From Brevundimonas huaxiensis (lineage in GTDB: Bacteria; Pseudomonadota; Alphaproteobacteria; Caulobacterales; Caulobacteraceae), in assembly GCF_014218725.1 (NCBI RefSeq), contig NZ_JABBJE010000004.1:62001-126000 (forward strand): a stretch of DNA of 64,000 bases. Direction: 5' to 3'. Below the pieces are notes generated by a model. It ran no database searches. It saw only the letters and a program-made list of their open reading frames with translations, and was not told the origin of the DNA. Of this stretch, positions 47,337 to 59,813 are shown piece after piece. Made by a program: the position numbers and the translations under genes. Numbering within the stretch: the stretch's first letter is position 1; every line of letters starts with the position of its first letter.

Positions 47337-49748
47337 TCACACCATCGGCGGCGGGCCGGCCAGGACATCGCGCTTGCCGGCGTGGTTGGCGGGGCTGACC
47401 ACGCCTTCCTGCTCCATTCGCTCGATCAGGGAGGCGGCGCGGTTATAGCCGATCTGGAGACGGCGCTGGACATAGCTGGTCGAGGCCTTGCGGTCGCGGG
47501 TGACCACGGCGACGGCGCGGTCGTACAGGTCGTCGCCGGATCCGCCGCCGCCGCCTTCGTCGAAACCGTTGTCTCCGTCGCCGTCCGGCTCGTCGGTGAT
47601 CAGATCCAGATAGTCGGGCTCGGCCTGGGCCTTCAGGTGTTTGCAGACGTCCTCGACTTCCTTGTCGTCGACGAACGGGCCGTGCAGGCGCGTGATCCGC
47701 CCGCCGCCGGCCATGTAGAGCATGTCGCCCTGGCCCAGCAGCTGTTCGCCGCCCTGTTCGCCCAGGATGGTCCGACTGTCGATCTTGGACGTGACCTGGA
47801 AGGAGATGCGGGTCGGGAAGTTGGCCTTGATGGTGCCGGTGATGACGTCCACCGACGGGCGCTGGGTGGCCATGATCAGGTGGATGCCGGCGGCGCGGGC
47901 CATCTGGGCCAGACGCTGAACCGCGCCCTCGACGTCCTTGCCGGCGACCAGCATCAGGTCGGCCATTTCGTCCATGACCACGACCAGGAAGGGCAGGGGC
48001 TCGGGCCGGATCTTCTCGGACTCATAGACCGGGCGGCCCTGGTCGTCGAAGCCGGTCTGGACCGTGCGTTCGAAATGCTCGCCCTTGGCCTGGGCTTCGC
48101 GAGCGCGCTCGTTGTAGCTGGCGATGTTGCGCACCCCCAGTTTGGACATGCGGCGATAGCGATCCTCCATCTCGCGCACCGTCCATTTCAGGGCGACGAC
48201 GGCCTTCTTTGGATCGGTCACGACCGGCGCCAGCAGGTGCGGGATGCCGTCATAGACCGACAGCTCCAGCATCTTGGGGTCGATCATGATGAAGCGGCAT
48301 TCGGCCGGGCTGTGGCGATACAGGATCGACAGGATCATGGCGTTGACCCCGACCGACTTGCCCGAGCCCGTGGTGCCCGCGATCAAGAGGTGCGGCATCC
48401 GCGCCAGGTCGGCGACATAGGGTTCGCCGCCGATGGTCTCGCCCAGGGCCAGGGGCAGCAGATGGCCCTTCTTGTCGTATTCGGCGCTGGCCAGAAGGTC
48501 GCGCAGATAGACGGTCTCGCGCTTGGCGTTGGGCAGTTCGATGCCGATGGCGTTGCGGCCCTGGACCACGGAAATCCGACAGGCGCGGGCGGACATCGAC
48601 CGGGCGATATCGTCGGCCAGAGCGACCACACGGCCGTGCTTCACGCCTGGCGCGGGCACCAGTTCATAGAGCGTCACGACAGGGCCGGGGCGGATCTGGT
48701 CGATCACGCCGCGCACGCCGAACTCCTGCAGCACGCCTTCCAGCATCTTGGCGTTCTGCTTCAGAGACTCCTCGTCGACCGAGGCGGTGCGCTGACCGGG
48801 TTTGCTCAATATGCCCAGCGGCGGCAGGTCGAAATCACCCTCGGGCCGAGTGAAGTCGAAGGCCTGCTGGTCCACGTCGTCCTTCCTGGCCTTGGGCGCC
48901 TTGACCGCGGCGACGCGCGGCTCGACCGGGCGGGCGGCCGAGGGGCGGGGCGCGGGCTGGACGGCGTCGTCCTCCCACGGCGGCAGGTCGTCATAGGCGG
49001 TCTGAGGCGGCTCTTCGGCATAGGTCGGGGCCAGCGGCGTCTCTTCCGGTGGCGCGGCGCGGGGCGCTCTAGCCTTGGCGGGCGCCTTTTCGCGGGCGGC
49101 CTGGGGCTTCGGCTGAGCCGCCGCGGGTGCGCGCAACGACTTGCCCCAGTTCAGGGCGTCCAGGAAATCCATGGCCCGCAGGCCGATGGCGAAACCGACC
49201 AGCCACAACCCGGCGATCAGGAAGACGAGGCCCGCGATTATGCGGCCGCCGGGGATATGCAGGGCGCCGAGACCGCGCGCCGCTAAGCCTGTCACCGCAT
49301 CGCCCCACAGACCGCCCAGACCGGCGGCGAGCGGCCAGGCGGCGGGCGCGGCCAGGGCGGCCAGCGCGCTGGACAGCAGCAGCACCCCGCCGGTCGCGGC
49401 CAGGGCCTTCAACGGCGTAGGCTTGAGCCTTTGCTGGATCGCATCGCCGACCGCGCGCGCCAGGCCGAAGGCGACCAGCAGCAGGGCGGCGGGCCAGGCC
49501 GCAAGGCCCAGAGACTGCATGAACAGGTCGGCGAACAGGGCGCCGTTCGCCCCAAGCCAGTTGGTCGTCGGTAGGCTGGAGGCCGCATTAAGGCTGGCGT
49601 CCGCCGGGTTCCACGACATCAAGGCGATCAGCAGCAGGGTCGCCAGCAGGGCCTGCAAGACGCCCCTGAACCGCACCACGAAGGGCGCGTCCCACAGGAT
49701 GCGGGCGCTGATCCAGGCCTGACGGCCGATGACGAGGGCGGTGGACAT
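47337..49748 (-). CDS. ftsK: DNA translocase FtsK
   Basis: Hexameric motor that moves chromosome termini through the division septum. The 803-residue product has N-terminal transmembrane helices (four or so within residues 20-200), a Pro/Ala-rich linker (about 215-320), the motor with Walker [10 protein letters not shown] near 457-465 and Walker [11 protein letters not shown], and a C-terminal gamma winged helix ([20 protein letters not shown] and the [15 protein letters not shown] segment). The ATG at 49748 (MSTALVIG) is chosen over a start 17 codons upstream. It is divergent from the hydroxylase gene. Confidence 0.98.
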   Translation of the reverse strand: MSTALVIGRQAWISARILWDAPFVVRFRGVLQALLATLLLIALMSWNPADASLNAASSLPTTNWLGANGALFADLFMQSLGLAAWPAALLLVAFGLARAVGDAIQQRLKPTPLKALAATGGVLLLSSALAALAAPAAWPLAAGLGGLWGDAVTGLAARGLGALHIPGGRIIAGLVFLIAGLWLVGFAIGLRAMDFLDALNWGKSLRAPAAAQPKPQAAREKAPAKARAPRAAPPEETPLAPTYAEEPPQTAYDDLPPWEDDAVQPAPRPSAARPVEPRVAAVKAPKARKDDVDQQAFDFTRPEGDFDLPPLGILSKPGQRTASVDEESLKQNAKMLEGVLQEFGVRGVIDQIRPGPVVTLYELVPAPGVKHGRVVALADDIARSMSARACRISVVQGRNAIGIELPNAKRETVYLRDLLASAEYDKKGHLLPLALGETIGGEPYVADLARMPHLLIAGTTGSGKSVGVNAMILSILYRHSPAECRFIMIDPKMLELSVYDGIPHLLAPVVTDPKKAVVALKWTVREMEDRYRRMSKLGVRNIASYNERAREAQAKGEHFERTVQTGFDDQGRPVYESEKIRPEPLPFLVVVMDEMADLMLVAGKDVEGAVQRLAQMARAAGIHLIMATQRPSVDVITGTIKANFPTRISFQVTSKIDSRTILGEQGGEQLLGQGDMLYMAGGGRITRLHGPFVDDKEVEDVCKHLKAQAEPDYLDLITDEPDGDGDNGFDEGGGGGSGDDLYDRAVAVVTRDRKASTSYVQRRLQIGYNRAASLIERMEQEGVVSPANHAGKRDVLAGPPPMV

Positions 49749-49887
49749 GAAGGATCGAACCTTCCGGCGGCTGACGTTCGACGCCTTTGTCGCACCCACA
49801 GGGTTAAGGGGCTATTTACCAGCTTGGCCTTGGCGATGGACAAACCGTCCTCTGGACCTTTGGCCGCGACGGCGCGACAAGCCTTCC

Positions 49888-51144
49888 ATGGCTGACACCG
49901 AACGCTACGACATCGTCATCGCCGGCGCGGGGCTGACCGGGGCGGCCTTCGCCCTGGCGGCGGCGCAAGCGCAGTTGAAGGTCGTGATGGTCGATCCGCA
50001 GCCGTTCAGCGCCCAGTTGGCGCCGACCTTCGACGGACGATCGACCGCCGTCGCCTTTTCGACGTTCCGCATGCTGGACGCGCTGGGCCTGGGCGAAACC
50101 CTGCGTCCCCACGCCTGCCGGATGGACCATATTCTGGTGACGGACGGGCGTCGGCCGGGCGCGGCCAGCCGGTCCGCCTCGCGCACCTTCCTGCGCTTCG
50201 ACGCCGACGAAATCGGCGGGCGTACCGGGGGCGAACCGCTGGGCTACATGGTCGAGAACCGCCGCATCCGTGCGGCCCTGGCCGAGGCCGTCACGCGGGC
50301 GGGTGTCGCGGTGCGGGCGCCAGCGTCCGTGACGAAAGTCGAGACGGATGCGGGCAAGGCGACCGTGACCCTGGCCGATGGATCGACCCTGATCGCGCCC
50401 CTGGCCGTCGGCGCCGAGGGGCGAGGCTCGGCCGTGCGTCGTGCGGCAGGGATCGAGACTGTCGGCTGGGGCTATGGCCAGAGCGGCGTCGTGGCCACGG
50501 TGCGGCTGGGTCGCGACCACGGCAATGTCGCCCACGAATATTTTCTGCCCAGCGGCCCCTTCGCCATCCTGCCTCTGACGGCCCAGCGCGCCAGCCTGGT
50601 CTGGACCGAGACGACGCGGCGGGGCGAGGCCCTGCGCGACGCGTCGGACGAGGCTTTCCACGCCCATCTGATGCGGCGGTTCGGGGAGTTTCTTGATGGA
50701 GCGACCGTCGAGGGTCCGCGCTTCGTCTATCCGCTGTCGCTGAGCCTGGCGGAAAAACTGATCGCGCCGCGCATCGCTTTGATCGGGGATGCGGCGCACG
50801 GCGTTCACCCCGTCGCCGGCCAGGGTCTGAACATGGGGCTGAAGGACGCGGCGGCTCTGGCCGAGGTTTTGGCCGAGGCCGCGCGTCTGGGTGAGGATAT
50901 CGGGTCGGAAACCGTTCTGGGGCGTTACGCCCGCTGGCGCCGGTTCGATACGGCGGCCCTGGCGGCGGGTTTCGACGCCTTTGTACGCCTGTTCTCCAAC
51001 GACATCGCGCCGGTGCGTCTGGCGCGCGACCTGGGCATGGCCGCGGTCAATCGCATCGGACCTCTACGCCGCGCCTTCATGCAGGAGGCGGGCGGGGCGA
51101 CAGGCGACTTGCCCCGGCTTTTGCGCGGCGAGGCCGTCGTCTAG
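49888..51144 (+). CDS. UbiH/UbiF/VisC-family FAD-dependent hydroxylase
   Basis: A 418-residue flavin monooxygenase. It has IVIAGAGLTGAAFALAAAQ at the N-terminus (FAD), the DG motif region (VGAEGRGSAVRRAAGI) and the C-terminal IALIGDAAHGVHPVAGQGLNMGLKDAAAL. This set is diagnostic for ubiquinone-ring hydroxylases, which act on C-1, C-5 or C-6; which carbon is modified here cannot be decided from sequence. The ATG at 49888 gives a normal N-terminus. Ends with a four-base overlap with the convergent SirB1-like gene. Confidence 0.92.
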   Translation: MADTERYDIVIAGAGLTGAAFALAAAQAQLKVVMVDPQPFSAQLAPTFDGRSTAVAFSTFRMLDALGLGETLRPHACRMDHILVTDGRRPGAASRSASRTFLRFDADEIGGRTGGEPLGYMVENRRIRAALAEAVTRAGVAVRAPASVTKVETDAGKATVTLADGSTLIAPLAVGAEGRGSAVRRAAGIETVGWGYGQSGVVATVRLGRDHGNVAHEYFLPSGPFAILPLTAQRASLVWTETTRRGEALRDASDEAFHAHLMRRFGEFLDGATVEGPRFVYPLSLSLAEKLIAPRIALIGDAAHGVHPVAGQGLNMGLKDAAALAEVLAEAARLGEDIGSETVLGRYARWRRFDTAALAAGFDAFVRLFSNDIAPVRLARDLGMAAVNRIGPLRRAFMQEAGGATGDLPRLLRGEAVV

Positions 51145-51956
51145 TTCAACTGCATCCGCACGCGCTCGAAGGTCGTGAACCGCCGCGCCTCCTCGACGCC
51201 GTCCAGACCCTGGGCGCGCGCCAGGGCTTGCAACGAGCCGGCGAGCGCCCCCTGTTTCTCGCGCGCCGAGGCGACATCGAGCCACGGCCGGTGGTCCTCG
51301 GGGTCCAGCAGGGCGCGACGCAGCGCCGACCGCTCGGCGCCCTCATAGTCCCGACCGCGAATGGCGCGGCTGAACAGCACATTCTGCAGCCGGATCAGCG
51401 ACTGACGATCCGTCACCGGCGCCATCAGAAGATCCAGCCGATCCGCGACGTGCGGCATCAGACCGGCACGAAGCGCGCGCCGGGTCAGTTCGCTGGGCAG
51501 GATCAGCCGCCCCTGGCTGAACGGGTCCAGGGCGACGGGTCCTTCCGGCGTTTCGACGCGAACCATGAAATGGCCGGGAAAATCGACGCCGGCCGCCGTG
51601 ATCCCGGCCGCGCGCGCCGCGTGCAGATAGAAGACCGCCAGCACGGCGGACAGGCCGCGCCGCCGCTCGGCGACCGCGATGATGTCGGTGTTGTCGGGAT
51701 GGTCGTAATGGATCAGGTCGCCGTTCAGCCGCAGGTCGGCGCACAGGGTTTCGGCCAGGGCCTCGTCGGGACCTTCGCCGCCGATCCGCTCCTTCAGCCG
51801 CTCGCAGGCGTTGCGGGCCAGGGCGCGCACAGGCTCGGGATCGCGCAACGGATGGTCATGAATGGCGCAGGCGATCGCCGCCTCCAGCAAGGGAAAGGCG
51901 TCGTCTTCGGCCTGACCGGCGGCGGTCAGGACGGCCTCGGCCTCCTCGCGCGTCAT
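51141..51956 (-). CDS. SirB1-like transglutaminase-core/TPR protein
   Basis: A 271-residue protein of the SirB1 family: a transglutaminase-like core with AVAERRRGLSAVLAVFYLHA, GVDFPGHFMVRVETPEGP and DPFSQGRLI, and a TPR-like C-terminus (about residues 195-265). The catalytic cysteine of true transglutaminases is not evident: the position before the helix is Arg/Gly-rich. It may therefore be a protein-binding scaffold. Function unknown in this group. It is downstream of yraN by 12 bases in the opposite sense of reading order, both on the minus strand. Confidence 0.82.
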   Translation of the reverse strand: MTREEAEAVLTAAGQAEDDAFPLLEAAIACAIHDHPLRDPEPVRALARNACERLKERIGGEGPDEALAETLCADLRLNGDLIHYDHPDNTDIIAVAERRRGLSAVLAVFYLHAARAAGITAAGVDFPGHFMVRVETPEGPVALDPFSQGRLILPSELTRRALRAGLMPHVADRLDLLMAPVTDRQSLIRLQNVLFSRAIRGRDYEGAERSALRRALLDPEDHRPWLDVASAREKQGALAGSLQALARAQGLDGVEEARRFTTFERVRMQLN

Positions 51957-51968
51957 GCGATCCCCTCG

Positions 51969-52379
51969 TCAGCGCCTCTCGACGCCGCGAAGATGACGTG
52001 GAACGCGCCAGGGAGCCAGCGCCACCATATCAATTCTCAATTCTAGACGTTGCAGGCCCGGCCGATTGCGCCGGATCGCCTCGCCCGCTGCGACCAGTCG
52101 ATCGTACTGGGCCGGCTTCAGCGCCAGCAGGGCCGCCTCCATCGTCGCGCGGCGCTTGACCTCGACGACCGCCAGCACCGGACCGCGACAGACCAGCAGG
52201 TCGATCTCGCCGGCCCGGCTCTTCAGACGGAACCCCAGCACGCGATAGCCGCGCAGGATCAGCCAGAAGGCCGCGATCCATTCGGCGGCATGACCGGACT
52301 TGAACGCCGTCCCGCCCTTCGCCTGACGCCACGCCGCCTTGGGGCGACGGACCGGCGCGGGACGAGACAGGCGTTTCAC
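51969..52379 (-). CDS. yraN: YraN-family putative endonuclease
   Basis: A 136-residue UPF0102 protein with the PD-(D/E)xK-like core: KSGHAAEWIAAFWLILRGYRVLG, then SRAGEIDLLVCRGPVLAVVEVKRR, giving the Asp and the ExK of the nuclease fold. Biochemical role is uncertain; the gene is almost always next to rsmI. GTG at 52379 overlaps the rsmI stop (GTGA). The 25 residues before the core are basic. Confidence 0.92.
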   Translation of the reverse strand: MKRLSRPAPVRRPKAAWRQAKGGTAFKSGHAAEWIAAFWLILRGYRVLGFRLKSRAGEIDLLVCRGPVLAVVEVKRRATMEAALLALKPAQYDRLVAAGEAIRRNRPGLQRLELRIDMVALAPWRVPRHLRGVERR

Positions 52380-53244
52380 TTGCCCTTTAGCTCCAGCGCC
52401 CGGCGATACAGGGTCTTTCGGTTCAGACCCAAGGCCTTGGCCACCTCGGAGGCGGCGTCGCCGGTCGATAAGGTCCGAAGAGCGTCGATCAGGGCGGCTT
52501 CCGCGTCGGCCTCGGTCGCCTGGACCTCTTCGCCGGGGCCGACGACCACGACGATCTCGCCCTTGGGGCTGTCCAGACGCGGATCGACGGCCAAGTCGTC
52601 CAGCGGCCCGCGCACGCACTCTTCATAGAGTTTGGTCAGCTCGCGGGCTACGGCGGCAGGGCGCGGCCCCAGCACGGCGGCCATGTCGGTCAAACTGTCC
52701 TTCAGACGCGGCCCGCTTTCGAAGAAGACCAGCGTCTGGCGATGGCTCTTCAAAGCTTCCAGTGCGGCGGTGCGGCCGGCCGTCTTGGGCGGCAGGAAGC
52801 CGGCGAACAGCACCCGGTCGGCGGGCAGGCCGGCAATGCACAGGGCAGCCAACAAACTCGAGGCGCCGGGGATCGGATGGACGGGCAGGCCCTCGGCGAT
52901 CACCGCGCGGGCGACGACGAAGCCGGGGTCGCTGACCAACGGCGTGCCCGCATCCGACACCAGGGCCACGACTTGCCCTTCGCGCAGCCGTTCGATCGCC
53001 TGTTCGGCGGCGCGACCGGACGCGTGGTCGTCGCAGCGTTCCAGCCTGGCCTTCAGACCATAGGCGCTCAGCAGTTTGGCGGTGACGCGGGTGTCCTCTG
53101 CCAGCACCAGGTCGGCGGCGGCCAGCACGTCCAGCGCCCTCAGCGTCATGTCGCGCAGGTTCCCGATCGGGGTGGCGACCAGATAGAGGCCCGGCTCCAC
53201 CCGCCGGGGCGGCGGGGCGGCGGGGGGAAAGGGCGAGGGTTCGC

Positions 53245-53248
<4 letters not shown>
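52376..53248 (-). CDS. rsmI: 16S rRNA (cytidine-1402-2'-O)-methyltransferase RsmI
   Basis: A tetrapyrrole-methylase-fold enzyme: GLYLVATPIGNLRDMTLRAL, AEDTRVTAKLL, LVSDAGTPLVSDPGF and the long FFESGPRLKDSLTDMAAVLG block. The extra C-terminal part (LSTGDAASEVAKALGLNRKTLYRRAL) is a helix-turn-helix-like tail seen in many members. The 290-residue length is usual. It overlaps maeB upstream by ATGA and yraN downstream by GTGA. Confidence 0.97.
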
Positions 53249-55575
<2,327 letters not shown>

Positions 55576-55708
55576 CGGTCGTCCAGGGCGTCGGCGTGGC
55601 TGTAACCGTTCGTGTCCTAGAGGCTGGGACGGGCCGCGCCAACCCTTGACGCGGAGGAAGCCTGAGCAATCGGTCCCGAGCTTGACCTGCGCGTCAGCGT
55701 CAACGCCG

Positions 55709-56539
55709 TCAGATCGACAGCACGCCCGTCCGTTCGATCTCGACCGGCCCGGTCATCAGGACGTGATCGGTCGCGGCGTCCCAGTCGATGACCAGTTCGC
55801 CGCCATCGACGACGACTGTCGCCTTGCGGTCGGTCAGGCCGCGCCGCGCGGTGGCGACCAGGGCGGCGCAGGCGCCGGTGCCGCAGGCCTTGGTCAGGCC
55901 GGCGCCCCGCTCCCACACCCGCAGGCGGATGTGATCGCGGTCCAGCACATTGGCGAAGCCGACATTGACCCCTTGCGGAAACAAGGGGTGATGCTCGACC
56001 AGCGAGCCGGATCCCGTGACGAAGCCGTCGTCCTGGCGGTCGGTGAAGAAGACCACGTGCGGATTGCCCATGGAGACGGCGCCGGGCGTGTGCAGGATCG
56101 GCGCGTCGATCGGCCCGACCTGAAGCTCGATCCCGCGGGTATCCATTTCTTCGGCCAGCGGCACCTGGGTCCAGTCCAGGCGAGGCTGGCCCATGTCCAC
56201 GGTCACGCGGTGGTCGCCGGCGCGGGTGGCGGTGGTCGGGCCGCCCGCCGTGTCGATGACGACGCGGTCCGAGCCGTTCGCCTGCATCAACAGCCAGCCG
56301 ACGCAGCGCAGGGCGTTGCCGCAGGTCTCGACCATCGATCCATCGGCGTTCCACACCCGCATGAAGGCGTCGGCCGTGTCCGACGGTTCGATGGCGATCA
56401 GCTGATCGAAGCCTTCGCCCGTGTGCCGGTCGCCCAGCGCACGAATCTGGTCCTCGCTGGGAGCGAACGGCTGTTCCAGCGCATTGACAACGACGAAGTC
56501 ATTGCCGGCGCCGTTCATCTTGACGAAAGGACGGGTCAT
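55709..56539 (-). CDS. dapF: Diaminopimelate epimerase
   Basis: Converts LL- to meso-diaminopimelate for lysine and peptidoglycan. The 276-residue product has both active cysteines: GSMVETCGNALRCVGW and ACGTGACAALVATAR, and the N-terminal FVKMNGAGNDFVVV. The ATG at 56539 gives the standard N-terminus. It is separated from maeB by 133 bases and divergent from the ion-channel gene by only 40. Confidence 0.98.
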   Translation of the reverse strand: MTRPFVKMNGAGNDFVVVNALEQPFAPSEDQIRALGDRHTGEGFDQLIAIEPSDTADAFMRVWNADGSMVETCGNALRCVGWLLMQANGSDRVVIDTAGGPTTATRAGDHRVTVDMGQPRLDWTQVPLAEEMDTRGIELQVGPIDAPILHTPGAVSMGNPHVVFFTDRQDDGFVTGSGSLVEHHPLFPQGVNVGFANVLDRDHIRLRVWERGAGLTKACGTGACAALVATARRGLTDRKATVVVDGGELVIDWDAATDHVLMTGPVEIERTGVLSI

Positions 56540-56579
56540 GCAGGCCATATAGGCCCAACCCAGCGTCGCGGAAACCAGC

Positions 56580-57374
56580 GTGTCCCAGACCGAAACCGAC
56601 CTCAAGGACAACGGCCTGCGACTGCGCGCCCGACTGCGATACCTGTATCACGGCAGCCAGCCGGCGGCGGTGAAGTTCCGCTTGACCGTCATCGTCATCG
56701 ACCTGGCGATCATCGGCTTTTTCCTGGCGGCGCCCATCCTGAAGAACATGGGCTGGGCCTTCTATGCACTGGACTATTTCATCGCCGCCATCCTGGCCCT
56801 GGACCTGGCCGCGCGGGCCTATGCCTATGCGAACATCAAGGACTGGCTGAAGCGGCCGATCGTCTGGGTCGACCTGTTCGTGCTGGCGACCCTGCTGTTC
56901 CCGGCCTGGCTGTTCAATCTCGGCTTCCTGCGGATGCTGCGGCTGTGGACCCTGCTGAACTCGGACTTCTTCTGGCGCACCGTGGGGGCGCGGTTCGACG
57001 ATACGCGGGTGGAGGGGATCGCGCGGGCCCTGGCCAATCTGATCACCTTCGTCTTTGTGGCGACCGGCTTCGTCTATGCGACCTTCAGGGGGCATGACGG
57101 CATCGCCGGCTATGTGGATGCGCTGTATTTCACAGTGGCCACCCTGACGACGACGGGGTTCGGCGACGTCACCCTGCCGGGGCCATGGGGGCGGTTGCTG
57201 TCCATCGCGGTCATGCTGGTCGGCATCACCCTGTTCCTGCGCCTGGCCCAGGCCCTGATCCGACCGCACAAGGTGCATTTCCCCTGCGACCGCTGCGGCC
57301 TCCAGAACCACGACCCCGACGCCGTCCACTGCAAGGCGTGCGGCAAGCTGCTCTGCATTCCCGACGAGGGTTGA
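56580..57374 (+). CDS. Voltage-gated-type potassium channel with C-terminal zinc ribbon
   Basis: A 264-residue six-transmembrane channel. Helices lie at about 33-52, 60-80, 93-112, 115-128, 150-168 and 205-225. The selectivity filter is TLTTTGFGDVTLP (GFGD at 193-196). The S4-like segment (LRMLRLWTLL) has only two arginines, so voltage sensing is doubtful. After the last helix, a cytoplasmic zinc ribbon has Cys236, Cys239, Cys251 and Cys254, a tail not usual for bacterial Kv-like channels. It probably passes potassium; gating by metal or redox state is a guess. The GTG start at 56580 is inferred from the reading frame; no clear ribosome-binding site was seen. Confidence 0.85.
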   Translation: MSQTETDLKDNGLRLRARLRYLYHGSQPAAVKFRLTVIVIDLAIIGFFLAAPILKNMGWAFYALDYFIAAILALDLAARAYAYANIKDWLKRPIVWVDLFVLATLLFPAWLFNLGFLRMLRLWTLLNSDFFWRTVGARFDDTRVEGIARALANLITFVFVATGFVYATFRGHDGIAGYVDALYFTVATLTTTGFGDVTLPGPWGRLLSIAVMLVGITLFLRLAQALIRPHKVHFPCDRCGLQNHDPDAVHCKACGKLLCIPDEG

Positions 57375-57474
57375 GGCGGCGCGTCCCACCGGTGTGACAA
57401 AACGGTAAGGTCGCACGGCTTGCCGCACGGGAAGGCGTCGTTAAGGTGCCGGCTTCGTTTTCGGGGACCTGTCC

Positions 57475-59649
57475 ATGATCCGTGCTTCTGCCGTCGCGCT
57501 TGCGACGCTTCTCGCCTCCACCAGCCTGACCTCGGTATCCATGGCCCAGACCCCCGCCTCCTCTCCCGCTCCAGCCTCCGGCGGCTTCGCGACCAGTGAC
57601 GCGACCGATCCCTATCTGTGGCTTGAAGAGGTCGAGGGCGAGCGGGCGATGGAGTGGGTCAAGGCCCACAACGAACGCACCTTCGCCGTCCTGCAGGGCG
57701 ATCCCCGTTACGAAACCCTGCATCAGCAGGCGCTGGAGATCGTCCAGGCCCAGGACCGCATCCCGTCGCCCGGCTTCACCCATGACGGCCATATCGACAA
57801 CTTCTGGCAGGACGCCCAGCATGTGCGCGGGCTGTGGCGCCGCACGACGCTGGACAGCTATCGCTCCGCCACGCCCGAGTGGCAGACCATCCTCGACATC
57901 GACGCCCTGGCGGCGGCCGAGGGCCAGAACTGGGTCTACAAGGGCTCGACCTGCCTTCAGCCCGAAGAGCGCTACTGCCTGATCAGCCTGTCGAACGGCG
58001 GCAAGGACGCGGTGACCCTGCGCGAGTTCGACACGGTCGAGCGCAAGTTTGTCGACGGCGGCATCACCCTGCCGGAATCCAAGGGCGGCGCATCCTGGAT
58101 CGACAAGGACACCCTGCTGATCTCGCGCGATTTCGGTCCCGGCACCCTGACCAACTCGGGCTATCCGATGGTGGTCAAGCGGATGAAGCGCGGCCAGACA
58201 CCCGACGAGGCCGAGACCCTGTTCACCGGCCAACCGACCGACGTCTCGGTGTCAGGCTATACGCTGCGCGACGCCGACGGGGTGGTGAAGGCGACCCTGA
58301 TCAACCGTTCGGTGGACTTCTATTCGTCCGAGACCTGGCGGCTGGGCGACGACGGCGCCCTGACCCAGCTTCAACTGCCGGCCAAGTCCGACATCACCGG
58401 CCTGGTCCAGGGCCAGCTTCTGGTGTCGCTGAAACAGGACTGGACCGCGCCGTCGGGTCAGGATTTCAAGACCGGCGACCTGATCGCCTGGCCGCTGGAG
58501 GCCTGGCTGGCCGATCAGGCGACCCCGGCCCAGCTGGTGCTGCGTCCGACCGAGCGTCAGGCCATCGAGGGCGTCAACGTCACGCGCAACCGTCTGGTCG
58601 TCGCCCTATATGACAATGTGCGCGGGTCAGTGCGGATCTATACCCCTGGTCAGGACGAATGGGCGCACACGACGCTGGATCTGCCGCAAAATGTCTCGGT
58701 CGGCGTCGGCTCGGCCTCGGAGAAGGACGACAAGGTCTTTGTCAGCGTCACCGGCTATCTGAACCCGTCCAGCCTGTGGCTGGCCGATGCGGCGACGGGC
58801 GCGGTCGATCAGGTCAAGTCGATGCCGGCCAAGTTCGACGCCGCCGGCATGACGGTCGATCAGCACGAGGCCCGCTCGGCCGATGGGACGATGATCCCCT
58901 ATTTCGTGGTGCATAAGGCGGACATGCCGCTGGACGGCTCCAACCCCACGCTTCTGTACGGCTATGGCGGGTTCGAAAGCTCGCTGCTGCCCGGCTATTC
59001 GGCGACGGTCGGCAAGCTGTGGCTGGAGCGGGGCGGCGTCTATGTCATCGCCAATACGCGCGGCGGCGGCGAATTCGGACCCCGCTGGCACGAGGCGGCC
59101 CTGCAACAGAACCGCCAGCGCGCGCATGAGGATTTCCAGGCCGTGGCCCTGGACCTGATCGCCCGCGACATCACCAGCCAGCCCAAGCTGGGCATCATGG
59201 GCGGTTCGCAAGGCGGGCTGTTCATGGGCGCGATGCTGACCCAGCGGCCGGACCTGATCAACGCCGCCGTCATCCAGGTGCCGCTGTTCGACATGCTGCG
59301 CTTCCACAAGCTGCTGGCCGGCGCCTCGTGGATCGGCGAATACGGCAACCCCGACATCCCCGAGCAGCGCGCTTGGATCGAGCAGTATTCGCCGTATCAG
59401 AATCTGCGTGCGGGCCAGCCCTATCCCGAAGTCTTCATCCATACCTCGACCAAGGACGACCGCGTCCATCCGGGCCATGCCCGCAAGGCGGCGGCGCGGC
59501 TGGAGGAGCTGGGCTATCCGGTGCTGTTCTACGAGAATGTCGACGGCGGCCACGCGGCCGGGGCGAACCTGCGCGAGACCGCACGTCGCCTGGCGCTGGA
59601 ATACACCTATCTGTCGCGCCGCCTGATGGACACGCCGGCGCAGGAATAG
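57475..59649 (+). CDS. Prolyl oligopeptidase family serine peptidase, paralog 1
   Basis: A 724-residue S9A-type peptidase with a cleavable signal (MIRASAVALATLLASTSLTSVSMAQ). Beta-propeller strands (about 90-430) are followed by the alpha/beta-hydrolase domain: PTLLYGYGGFESSL, NTRGGGEFGPRWHEAAL, nucleophile Ser578 in GIMGGSQGG, the acid in the Asp661/Asp662 DDRVHPGHARK segment, and His693 in DGGHAAGAN. Such enzymes cut after proline in short peptides. It has a close paralog 165 bases downstream, on the other side of an inverted repeat. Confidence 0.94.
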   Translation: MIRASAVALATLLASTSLTSVSMAQTPASSPAPASGGFATSDATDPYLWLEEVEGERAMEWVKAHNERTFAVLQGDPRYETLHQQALEIVQAQDRIPSPGFTHDGHIDNFWQDAQHVRGLWRRTTLDSYRSATPEWQTILDIDALAAAEGQNWVYKGSTCLQPEERYCLISLSNGGKDAVTLREFDTVERKFVDGGITLPESKGGASWIDKDTLLISRDFGPGTLTNSGYPMVVKRMKRGQTPDEAETLFTGQPTDVSVSGYTLRDADGVVKATLINRSVDFYSSETWRLGDDGALTQLQLPAKSDITGLVQGQLLVSLKQDWTAPSGQDFKTGDLIAWPLEAWLADQATPAQLVLRPTERQAIEGVNVTRNRLVVALYDNVRGSVRIYTPGQDEWAHTTLDLPQNVSVGVGSASEKDDKVFVSVTGYLNPSSLWLADAATGAVDQVKSMPAKFDAAGMTVDQHEARSADGTMIPYFVVHKADMPLDGSNPTLLYGYGGFESSLLPGYSATVGKLWLERGGVYVIANTRGGGEFGPRWHEAALQQNRQRAHEDFQAVALDLIARDITSQPKLGIMGGSQGGLFMGAMLTQRPDLINAAVIQVPLFDMLRFHKLLAGASWIGEYGNPDIPEQRAWIEQYSPYQNLRAGQPYPEVFIHTSTKDDRVHPGHARKAAARLEELGYPVLFYENVDGGHAAGANLRETARRLALEYTYLSRRLMDTPAQE

Positions 59650-59655
59650 CACTCA

Positions 59656-59792
59656 ATCCTCCCCCGTGAGCGCTTGCGAACGGGGGAGGGGGACCACGAA
59701 GTGGTGGAGGGGGCGACCCCGCGCACCGTGTCTGGTTCCGCCCCCTCCACCGCCTGACGGCGGTCCCCCTCCCCCGCGACGCGGGGGAGGAT
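59656..59792. repeat. Composite intergenic inverted repeat, copy D
   Basis: Starts ATCCTCCCCCGTGAG and ends CGGGGGAGGAT. It carries the ACCACGAAGTGGT module and GGAGGGGGCGAC on the left, a short centre (CCGCGCACCGTGTCTGG), and the mirrored GCCCCCTCCACCGCC on the right. It lies between the two prolyl oligopeptidase paralogs and begins seven bases after the first stop. Confidence 0.8.
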
Positions 59793-59813
59793 CAGATTTG
59801 CGGAGTTCAAGCC

